A stretch of 60,000 nt of DNA from Bolinopsis microptera. Its lineage: Eukaryota > Ctenophora > Tentaculata > Lobata > Bolinopsidae. The position numbers and the translations under genes are program-made. Within the stretch, counting starts at the first letter, position 1, and each line of letters opens with the position of its first letter. Below the pieces are notes generated by a model. It did no database searches. It saw only the letters and a program-made list of their open reading frames with translations, and was not told the DNA's origin. The stretch is from contig NC_087079.1 in NCBI RefSeq assembly GCF_026151205.1, positions 17,480,945-17,540,944 on the forward strand. The letters are read 5' to 3'. Shown here piece by piece: positions 38,001-50,000 of the stretch.

Positions 38001-41000
38001 TGTTGTTGTTTTCTAGTCACTACCTGCACATGAAATCAACTTGAAATAACTGAATCTTCAATACTTGATGAGTCGAAGATGAAAACTAATCTAAAACCAA
38101 TCACGTCCACATTCTGATAAGAAACCTTATTTCAAACCTTATTTATGGAGTCGCCAGGGGCGCACCATTTTCGAACGTGTCTTGTTTGTGATAGTCGCAA
38201 GGGGCGCACCATTTTCGAACGTGTCTTGTTTGTGATTTTCACACGATTCTACATTTTCCTCTGATCATTGCAGATCAAATTTTTAAGGCGTCAGTGCCGA
38301 GTTTATTTCTGGTGAACTCCCAATCAATAACTTTTTCCTATCGATGCAGTAACTTTTGTTACTACATTTTCTTCAGAATTCAGATGGGGCGTTCGCTTAG
38401 AAAATATGTGAATATGTTAACATACCCCACACCTGTGGCCTGTGAGCTCAGCTAAGTACCCCCTGATTAATGCCCCACCCACGCGCGTTGCTGGTCATGT
38501 GATACAACGTAACCACGTGTCTTGAGCACCTGCGTCGCTCAGTGAGCCCGTATTAGTAAATTGAGCTCACTAATACAAGATCTCTTTTTCTGACGCGACA
38601 CTGGACACAGTGCTCGTGGTAGTCACAGCGGTAACCTCACCTCAACCATGCGGATCAGGGCGACTCACACCACTATTGAGGAGGAGAGAGCGCAGCACTA
38701 AACCCATTAGAATGAGTAAATCATTATCACGTGATCAGTGCCGCGAGCGGGCGGAAACTGCAGTTTGTTTGTAACTTTCTATACAAGTAATTAGTTTTAG
38801 TTAATATTATGAGCAGCTCGGTGACAGGAATCAATGGTTCATTGTTGCTTGTGTGGGAGTGATTTTATTTTACGTGTTTGTTTTGGGTGGGTACCTAGTG
38901 TTTGTTGCTCGTTTTCACAGCTAATCAGCAATTGATGCGCAATTGTGTATTATATTGTAATCAAGGTCCGAAAATCTAAGGCGGGAGATTTGTCGGCACA
39001 AGAAATTAGGAGAAGGGTTAAGGAAATGGTTTGGATTTTGGTTTGGGTTAAGGTACTGGTTAGAGTATGAGAATTGTCTCTCCACCTAAACATAACCCTA
39101 ATTTTCTAACAAATCTCCCGCTGTATAGTCTCACGACATCCTGGACCCCGGTTATAATTTGTCGTGTATACCAACTCTTAGTGTCTCAGTATTTTGTGTG
39201 CAGACTTGGTGTTTGTTCTGCACTATTTCTGTGCCACTCATATCTTTAGACGCGTGTCATATTCATGATAACGTTTTTATATAATAATATTTCATAGATA
39301 ATATTTCGTTCATGTGTTCTGTTGTGATATAAAGGCCACTTGGTAATCTAACTAGTTGGGGCACACTTGGTAATCTAGCACACTTGGGGCACACTTGGTA
39401 ATCTAGCTAGTTGGGGCACACTTGGGGCACACTTGGTAATCTAGCTAGTTGGGGCACACTTGGTAATCTAGCACACTTGGGGCACACTTAATAATCTAGC
39501 TAGGCACACTTGGGGCACAAAATTGAAATTCCCGGGGCAAAGTTGGGGCACAAGGAGCGTCCTTCTCATTCCTACAAGGGATATTACAATTTAAACTGAT
39601 TTCTATATGAGTGAGTTTTATTATAAGGACCATTGCGATAATTTTACATTGAAATGTATAGATTTATTTTTCTCTCAGTCAAATTTTATACTTCAGTTAC
39701 AAATTTGCAAGCCAAACCAAATCTATCTTAGTATTGATTAGTAAATACTCCGAGGAATTTTTTCTCCGTTTGAACAATCATAATTTGTTGCATATACTGA
39801 GATCAAACTATCAATTTACAGGCTGTCGTCAAAAATGTTGCAAATACTCTCTAGTGAATACTCTCCGTATTGTTGCAAATACTCTCTAGTGAATACTCTC
39901 CGTATTGTTGCAAATACTCTCTAGTGAATACTCTCCGTATTGTTACAAATACTCTCTAGTGAATACTCTCCGTATTGTTGCAAATACTCTCTAGTGAATA
40001 CTCTCCGTATTGTTGCAAATACTCTCTAGTGAATACTCTCCGTATTGTTACAAATACTCTCTAGTGAATACTCTCCGTATTGTTGCAAATACTCTCTAGT
40101 GAATACTCTCCGTATTGTTACAAATACTCTCTAGTGAATACTCTCCGTATTGTTGCAAATACTCTCTAGTGAATACTCTCCGTATTGTTACAAATACTCT
40201 CTAGTGAATACTCTCCGTATTGTTGCAAATACTCTCTAGTGAATACTCTCCGTATTGTTACAAATACTCTCTAGTGAATACTCTCCGTATTGTTGCAAAT
40301 ACTCTCTAGTGAATTCTCTCCGTATTGTTGCAAATACTCTCTAGTGAATACTCTCCGTATTGTTGCAAATACTCTCTAGTGAATACTCTCCGTATTGTTA
40401 CAAATACTCTCTAGTGAATACTCTCCGTATTGTTACAAATACTCTCTAGTGAATACTCTCCGTATTGTTGCAAATACTCTCTAGTGAATACTGTCCGTAT
40501 TGTTGCATTACTAAGGTTGTGTTATTGAACCTGAATGGGGAACTTCCCCGCAGTTCACCACAAGTTCACCCCACAGTTTAATTGTGCGATTCATTTATAC
40601 CACAGAGTTCCTGCTTCTAGTTCTAGTACACAATCTTCTGCAATTAAAGCAGTGAGGTGGAATAATTGCACGTTTTAATAATGATAATGACACGGTTTCC
40701 TGGTAATTATTCACTAATTACCTGTAAAACCATTATTCTACAATAATTATTATTGATTTCTCTCCAGGAGATGGAATCCTTCTTGTTACCTGTCACGTGG
40801 TAACCTGTCATGTGGTAATGAGGCAGCTGGAAGTTCAATTATTTCACGTCACCCAACAACAATTGTCATGAAGTGATGGAGCGGTGTTTGCCGTTATTTG
40901 CTATTTGTACAGAGGTCACTCGCTACGGCTCCAATTCTGCAGTTCAACCGTTTTGTGACATTACAAATATCCTGACCGCATTAAGGTATTTTTAAGAATC

Positions 41001-44000
41001 ATTTTTGTCGGTAAGATCCTGTTTTATAATAATAATAATAATCTTCAACTTGTTAAGTAGGATTTATTGGCTATCTGCTACTCTGTTAGTTGGTTACAGC
41101 TTTATTTTTCAGTAGTCACATTGGTGTTAAAATACTTAGAAGTTGGTGCACGGAGACAAATATAGATAATAGAATGGCTTCTCTACAACAGAGAGGCAAA
41201 TATTGGTATTTGAATCTATTCTCTATATCGCAAAATGTCATGCCGCTCCCAAACCAGTATTAGCATTTTTCATTTGCCCTTGTATTAGTGAACTTGCTCC
41301 CAATAATATTTACTGATTAAAAAATTTCTATAATTATAATATGTTATATAATATAATATTTCATATCAAGATATGCTTTCTTAGATCACCACAACTCCAC
41401 AACCATTTGTGATTGTTGAGGATGTCTAAAAATGAGGAAGACAGATTTGATCCAATTTACGGACGGTCGGTGAGCAGCATACATACATGTTACATGGTAA
41501 GGTCTCCTCCTAGTCGTTGGAGTGGCCTGCATCACACACATCGCGTTGGCGGCGTAACATATGTCTCCACTGTACTCGATTGGTAGCCAAAGCTTCTGTT
41601 GTGTCGTTGTCGATGTTTTCAACACCTGTAAACTTAGCAGCATCTTCGAGTACGCAGGACTTCCAGTTCTTACGGGGTCTGCCCCTTGACCTCTTTCCAT
41701 AATTTGGCTTCCAGTTTAACAGAAACCTCGGTAGTCTAGAGTCTGGCATTCTAACTACATGTCCATACCAACGTAGCCTGGCAGCACTGATGAAAGTCTC
41801 AACTGACTTGATGCCAGCCCTCCTAAGAACTTCGTCGTTGGTCACATGAAAGAACCATTTAATCCTAAGGATCCTTCTCAAGGAGGTTTGATGGAAAACC
41901 TCGAAGCGTTTCATCTGCTTTTTGGTGGTGTTCCAGACTTCAGCTCCATACAACAAGATGGTGAGGACAGCAGCCCTATAGATCCTGATCTTGGTTGGAG
42001 TCTTTATAGTTCTGCTATTCCAAATGTTCCAGAGCTGACGAAAGGCGCCATTAGCCTTCTGGATACGGACATCCAGGTCTCTGTTGATTGTCCCATCCCC
42101 ACTGATAGTTGCACCCAGGTAGACAAAGTTGCTAACCTGCTCGACGGGTTCACCCTCAACCGACAGCTCAATACAATCATCCTTGATGAAAGGTCGCTGG
42201 GAGGCGCACTTGCTTACAGCCATGCATTGGGTCTTCTTTGCATTTATTCTGAGCCCAGCGTAGGAGCTGTAATGAACTAATAGATCAGTTGATTCCTGTA
42301 GGCCTTCCCCTGAGTTGTCCATAATAGCCATGTCATCAGCATAATCGGTGTCCAGAATGACCTTTTCCTCGACCGTCTTTATCTCTTTCTGCAGCACTGC
42401 GCCTTGACTGATGATCTTGTTGGTCTCAGCCAGAAATGCAGAAAAGTTTAGGCAGAAATTAAAGACAGGAGGTGCTTGAATGTCACCCTGACCTGTGCCT
42501 GAGTTAACATCAAACCAGTCTGTCAGCTCCCCATTAACCCTCACGGCACTCATGGTACCCCCAAAAAATGACTGAAATATTCTGACATATTTTTCAGGCA
42601 GCCCATAGTGTCTCATACTGCACCAAATAAAGTCCCTTCTGATAGAATCGAACGCTGCCTTGAAATCCACAAAATTAATGTAAAGAGGAATGTTAAACTC
42701 AAGACAGTTATGAATAATAGTTCGGAGAGAATAAATCTGATCAATACATGAGCGGTTCTGTCTAAATCCGCACTGATTTTCCCTGAGGAGACACTCCATA
42801 CCAGCATGTAACCGCTTAAGAAGAATCATCTGAAAAAGCTTGGATGCTGTAGACCTTAAGGTGATCCCTCTGTTGTTCCCGCAGACTGAAGTGTCTCCTT
42901 TCTTCCCAATAACAATGATCACACCCTTTAACCAATCTTCAGGAACAGTCTCTTCTTCCCACACTTTCTTGAATAGACACTCTAGTTGATCAACTAGAGC
43001 ACTCGCACCATACTTCAGTTGCTCGTTAGTTATCCCGTCCACTCCTGGGCTTTTGTTGTTCTTAAGCTTTGTCAGGGAATAACTAATCTCGTCTCTGGTG
43101 GGTGGTCCATCCGAACAAGAGAGAGAGTTAAAGTGGGGTTGGGGTGGTACTGTGTCAAGGTCGGCAAGGTCGACACTTGATAATGGTGAGCAGCACGGTG
43201 AGCAGCACGCCAATTGAAATAGCAATCAAACTAATAATAGTCTCATGTCTCAGCGATATTCAAAGATCAAAGATAAGATGCCTTATAAACCCATGCTTGT
43301 GATTCAAAGCTAGAGCTTCCGTTAAGACTTAAGAACACCGGAAGTCTGCATGTTTTGCGTTTATAAAGGAGCATGATACTTGAGCATAGAATATCCACGC
43401 TTTTATGGTATGTGTTTTTGACAGATTTGCTAATAATTTGATAGACACTGACAAGATGGCATCCAACAGTTACTGACAGACTTATTGTCACTGACCTGTT
43501 TAAGAGAGGTAGCATTAGTTCTGTCTGAGCCTTTAGTGTGTTGCGCCAGCAACAGGTTGAGGTTGCAGAGTCGGTCTGTGGTAACGCTGTAGTGGAGTGG
43601 CAGTCGTCCTTGTAAACATCGTACCTGTAAATTAGTTGTAGTTGTTGTGAACTTATAAACTAGTTATTTGTGTGTAAACCAGTTGAATTTGTAAGTTGTT
43701 TGTGTGTCGGATGATCATAATTTTATGAGAATAGATTGACAAACTAATATTAATAATTATAGTTCGAAAATCACTGTAGTTCAGAGGAAACATATACCAA
43801 TATAATAGTAGGTGCGGTAAAACATTTTAAATAGTATGACCCCAGTCCTGCCTACAATCGCCAAATTTGCAGTCTTTATTTAGGTAGTGGTACTCTCAGG
43901 TTGGATTATCCAACAGTTTAGTATAAAAGTATAACGTTGCTTTACACGATTGTTTAGTTTAAAACGTCGAATAACTTACAAGGTTTAATGTATTACACCG

Positions 44001-47000
44001 AGTTTCCTGACTAGTTTCCTGACTAATCAAGATGTAAAATTCTAGAATCGCCCTCGAAGATTTTACAATTACATGTGCAGGATGGTTGAGCTGACGATGA
44101 GCATAATTAGTTTTTGAATGAGCATAAATGAGGTAGGGTATTCACTATTCGGCATTGTAATTTACAACATTGGATTGCAACATTATGTGTGTATTAAGTA
44201 TTTCTAAACACATAATCTAGCTAGCTACAATTAGTTATTCATTTGGCAAGATTCATCCTCTTTTGTTTTTTTCCTTCAATCATCGATAGTATTTATGTAT
44301 TGTATTTTTTTCCAAAAAGAATTATTGATAGTACTATTACATGCCATCTGATAAAATGAATTAACAATGAACCTTCTGTGAATACGGAAGAAAATTTGAC
44401 TATATTATATGTATTATATAATATTATGTGTTTTTCCTGATTCGACACGTACCAAAGTTCGACAGAGGTGATTTATGTCGAACTTTAGTGCTGCCCGTCA
44501 GGTCTCTTCAGCCTTATGTGGACATGCTGAATTAGCAAATGAAGCGCTTGTGTGGTATGAATGAATAGCTATTAGTAGCAACTAGTAGCGATTCATTATT
44601 CAATCAGTAATAGCGTAGGATTCGGGTGTGTTAAACATGAAATTAATTCGAATAGCTGTTGACCAATAAAATAGGCTTCTGAGGGTGTTGTAAACCAGGA
44701 GCACCTACTTTTGAATAGCACAACCAGGCCATAAACCAAGCTTGTGGGTATCTAGGTTTATATTAATAGCACAACCAGGCCATAAACCAAGCTTGTGGGT
44801 ATCTAGGTTTATATTGATAGCACAACCAGGCCATAAACCAAGCTTGTGGGTATCTAGGTTTATATTAATAGCACAACCAGGCCATAAACCAAGCTTGTGG
44901 GTATCTAGGTTTATGTTAATAGCACAACCAGGCCATAAACCAAGCTTGTGGGTATCTAGGTTTATATTAATAGCACAACCAGGCCATAAACCAAGCTTGT
45001 GGGTATCTAGGTTTATATTAATAGCACAACCAGGCCATAAACCAAGCTTGTGGGTTTATGTTGATATTAGAATGAACGAGTGGCTTTAGGGCTCTGAAAG
45101 TTTGTCACTCTAATGTAAATTGTGGGAAATGGTTAACTTTAGTTAAGGTCTTATGACGTAGAGACATAAGACCTTAACTAAAGTTAACCATTTCCCACAA
45201 TTTACATTAGAGTGATACCCACAAGCTTGATAATGTTTCCCAGTGGTGTTGGAACTTGAACATTTTTTGTTTGTTATTCAGCCTTAGGTGCAACATATTG
45301 ATATATAAGCGTTGCCGATTAATTATTTTAATATTTTGTGGATTTATGAACCAGTCTACAAGTAGTTTCTTGAAGTATAATTCCTAATTCCTAATGCAAA
45401 TTGGACAAACAATTGCTGAGTCATAGGAGTTAAAGCGGTGTGCCCATATCCAGTATACACCGACTGAAAATATAATAATTAATGTAAATCTCGAGCTACA
45501 CTTGCGGGAAGATAGTTTTTTCTATAGAAATTAGAAGTGCATGGCTGTATAGTGTATACAGTGTATACAGTGTATACAGTGTATACAGTGTATACAGTGT
45601 ATACAGTGTATACTGTGTATACACTGTATACACTGTATACACTGTATACAGTGTATACAGTGTATACAGTGTATACAGTGTATACAGTGTATACTGTGTA
45701 CACTATACACTACATAGTGTACACTACATAGTATTTGTGATAAAAACAAAAACAAAACCATAATAATGGCCCCATATCCGTGTGATATGCCGCATAAAAA
45801 GAAAAGTTCAGTAATGTGCCATTCAAATGATGTGGGGGACACCACCATTAGGGGTGCCAGAGAGCATGTGCTAACTGGGGGACACCACCATTAGGGGTGC
45901 CAGAGAGCATGTGCTAACTGGGGGACACCACCATTAGGGGTGCCAGAGAGCATGTGCTAACTGGGGGACACCACCATTAGGGGTGCCAGAGAGCATGTGC
46001 TAACTGGGGGACACCACCATTAGAGGTGCCAGAGAGCATGTGCTAACTGGGGGACACCACCATTAGGGGTGCCAGAGAGCATGTGCTAACTGGGGGACAC
46101 CACCATTAGGGGTGCCAGAGAGCATGTGCTAACTGGGGGACACCACCATTAGGGGTGCCAGAGAGCATGTGCTAACTGGGGGACACCACCATTAGGGGTG
46201 CCAGAGAGCATGTGCTAACTGGGGGACACCACCATTAGGGGTGCCAGAGAGCATGTGCTAACTGGGGGACACCACCATTAGGGGTGCCAGAGAGCATGTG
46301 CTAACTGGGGGACACCACCATTAGGGGTGCCAGAGAGCATGTGCTAACTGGGGGGACACCACCATTAGGGGTGCCAGAGAGCATGTGCTAACTGGGGGAC
46401 ACCACCATTAGGGGTGCTAGAGAGCATGTGCTAACTGGGGGACACCACCATTAGGGGTGCCAGAGAGCATGTGCTAACTGGGGGACACCACCATTAGGGG
46501 TGCCAGAGAGCATGTGCTAACTGGGGGACACCACCATTAGAGGTGCCAGAGAGCATGTGCTAACTGGGGGACACCACCATTAGGGGTGCCAGAGAGCATG
46601 TGCTAACTGGGGGACACCACCATTAGGGGTGCCAGAGAGCATGTGCTAACTGGGGGACACCACCATTAGGGGTGCCAGAGAGCATGTGCTAACTGGGGGA
46701 CACCACCATTAGGGGTGCCAGAGAGCATGTGCTAACTGGGGGACACCACCATTAGAGGTGCCAGAGAGCATGTGCTAACTGGGGGACACCACCATTAGGG
46801 GTGCCAGAGAGCATGTGCTAACTGGGGGACACCACCATTAGGGGTGCCAGAGAGCATGTGCTAACTGGGGGACACCACCATTAGGGGTGCCAGAGAGCAT
46901 GTGCTAACTGGGGGACACCACCATTAGGGGTGCCAGAGAGCATGTGCTAACTGGGGGACACCACCATTAGAGGTGCCAGAGAGCATGTGCTAACTGGGGG

Positions 47001-50000
47001 ACACCACCATTAGAGGTGCCAGAGAGCATGTGCTAACTGGGGGACACCACCATTAGGGGTGCCAGAGAGCATGTGCTAACTGGGGGACACCACCATTAGA
47101 GGTGCCAGAGAGCATGTGCTAACTGGGGGACACCACCATTAGGGGTGCCAGAGAGCATGTGCTAACTGGGGGACACCACCATTAGGGGTGCCAGAGAGCA
47201 TGTGCTAACTGGGGGACACCACCATTAGGGGTGCCAGAGAGCATGTGCTAACTGGGGGACACCACCATTAGGGGTGCCAGAGAGCATGTGCTAACTGGGG
47301 GACACCACCATTAGGGGTGCCAGAGAGCATGTGCTAACTGGGGGACACCACCATTAGAGGTGCCAGAGAGCATGTGCTAACTGGGGGACACCACCATTAG
47401 AGGTGCCAGAGAGCATGTGCTAACTGGGGGACACCACCATTAGGGGTGCCAGAGAGCATGTGCTAACTGGGGGACACCACCATTAGAGGTGCCAGAGAGC
47501 ATGTGCTAACTGGGGGACACCACCATTAGGGGTGCCAGAGAGCATGTGCTAACTGGGGGACACCACCATTAGAGGTGCCAGAGAGCATGTGCTAACTGGG
47601 GGACACCACCATTAGGGGTGCCAGAGAGCATGTGCTAACTGGGGGACACCACCATTAGGGGTGCCAGAGAGCATGTGCTAACTGGGGGACACCACCATTA
47701 GGGGTGCCAGAGAGCATGTGCTAACTGGGGGACACCACCATTAGGGGTGCCAGAGAGCATGTGCTAACTGGGGGACACCACCATTAGGGGTGCCAGAGAG
47801 CATGTGCTAACTGGGGGACACCACCATTAGGGGTGCCAGAGAGCATGTGCTAACTGGGGGACACCACCATTAGGGGTGCCAGAGAGCATGTGCTAAGTGA
47901 TCATTAAAGGGAGCACTGAGGTCAGTATTGTGTACAAACAAAACGTGCTAATATAAGTAATTTATGCATATCAATATACTCCAACACAATCAGATGCCGC
48001 CTCGAAATATCTGTGTTTGTATGTATCTAGAAGTCTAACCTTTGTAGTAATAGAATATAAATTAGCCTATATGATATATCGCAGGCTAACTAATACTTTA
48101 AATTTCATCAGTTTTGGTAACATCGTTTTTTATTCGGCTCCTTGGTTTAGATCCATGATCAAGTCTCTGTACGGGGTACCTACCTATTGAGGGGTACCTA
48201 CCTATTGAGGGGTACCTACCTATTGAGGGGTACCTACCTATTGAGGGGTACCTACCTATTGAGGGGTACCTACCTATTGAGGGGTACCTACCTATTGAGG
48301 GGTACCTACCTATTGAGGGGTATCTACCTATTGAGGGGTACCTACCTATTGAGGGGTACCTACCTATTGAGGGGTACCTACCTATTGCGGGGTACCTACC
48401 TATTGAGGGGTACCTACCTATTGAGGGGTAGCGAAAACAGCTTTGTAGTTATCCAGTAACTACTTGCGTCGGTGTTCCCAGTTTTGAGGAGACTGTGAGC
48501 TTTTTAATATTGTTAATGACCGAAATTAAACTTGATTGAGTCGCCGACTAATATGTTGAACGCGCCTCACGCCTGAAAGCTTTTCTAAAATTTGATGCAG
48601 GTCTTCTGCTGCGACTCAAACATTTGTGATGCATTTCTCGATACCGTTATTATTAGATCAGTAAATTAGGCTGAACTTCCTTCTGAAGAATCCAGGGATC
48701 CTCCGGTTAAGAGTACCGATAAAAATTGATCAAATCGTACTAAATATTGAAATATACAGTTAAAGATGAGCGAAGCAGTGATGTAATACTCTCAGACGCG
48801 TGTTTATATTAACAGACGTGTGAACTAGGTTAGCAGGATCAGGTGTGCTCATAGGCAGTAAATTCACAATTATGACTTATTCATTCTTTAAATCATCATC
48901 ATGATAACGACCAATTATATTTTCGATTTTTTTAAAATCATCAAATATTCGGTATTTGGCAGTATTCGGTATTATTTTACCGAATATATACGGTAATCAA
49001 ATATCCCATGATTCGGTCGACCAAATATATTCTAAAATTTGCTTCACCGAATTTATTCGGTTCGACTGATTATTAAGTAATTCGGTCGGCCGAATATAAT
49101 AATATATATATATCTATTTGTGTTGAACAGGGCCAACACAAATAGAAGAATAAACAGGAAGAGCAAGCATGCTCAGCTACACGGACAAGTCCCATCTATT
49201 GAGACAATAGATCCTAACAAACTGAGCCACGCAGTCATCAACCTATCAACCAAGATCCAAGAGGTAACACCACACCAACTCTTCCTCTTCTATCTAGGGA
49301 AATCTTTTGCACCAACACCTGCATTACCAGATTATTCCAAGTTCAGACTGAACATTCTTCAGTTCGCCTACAAGCTTAGATGGGCATGGTTTTGGCACAC
49401 ACAACCCCAGCCAAAAGCAACACCTCCGACCATTGCAGCGATAAAAAGTATGGAAAGAACCCTCATTAAGTCGGATGAAACTAAGCCTTTAAAAGTATGC
49501 AATAACCACTGTTTAGAGCTTTACATAGAGAGAGTAACAAAAGACCTGTTACAAACAAACAGCTCTACCAGATCTAAGCTTCCTGACAATATCCCAGTAG
49601 AATCCAGAAAAGCCTTATCAGATATGGCAAAGTGGAAAGATGTTGTCATCAGACCAGCTGACAAAGGTTCACAATACTTCTTTTTAGACCGAGAAGACTA
49701 CATCAAGAGGGTTAAAGAACACCTAGATGCAGAAACCTTTGACACTGTTCAGAAAGAAGAAGCCGAGCATGCTACAAAGCTAGCAATTTCAGATTGGATA
49801 GCAAAGTATCAAGAAGAACCTGGTTTAACGGAAAAGGTCTACCATGCCAATGGGTTACACCTGATGACTTTTGTAAGCCCGGGAACAACTATGTCAACCC
49901 CAAAGCACACAAGCCAGAGAAGAATTACCCTGGTCGTATGATTAGCACAGGATGCGCATCAGCAATCAAGAATCTCTCTGCACTTACAGCGTATGAGCTT

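Noticed and set aside
38970-39120. Telomere-like or promoter element around GGGTTAAGG motifs
   Set aside because: The motifs are irregular and enclosed by inverted GCGGGAGATTTGT ends, so a decayed MITE explains them better.
44742-45089. Long frame of 17-residue repeats (WVSRFILIAQPGHKPSL)
   Set aside because: It is a translation of a 51-bp minisatellite whose period is a multiple of three. There is no flanking domain, splice site or leader.
45479-45848. VYTVYT-type frames on both strands
   Set aside because: They come from the 9-bp palindromic satellite; open frames on both strands show they reflect composition.
45833-47896. CRISPR-like repeat array
   Set aside because: Units are directly contiguous with no unique spacers, and the surroundings are clearly eukaryotic. 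The same applies to the 35-bp, 52-bp and 56-bp arrays.
48187-48459. Frame of RGTYLL repeats
   Set aside because: It is a translation of an 18-bp satellite that has expanded inside a non-coding repeat. The unexpanded copy at 51867 has no frame.
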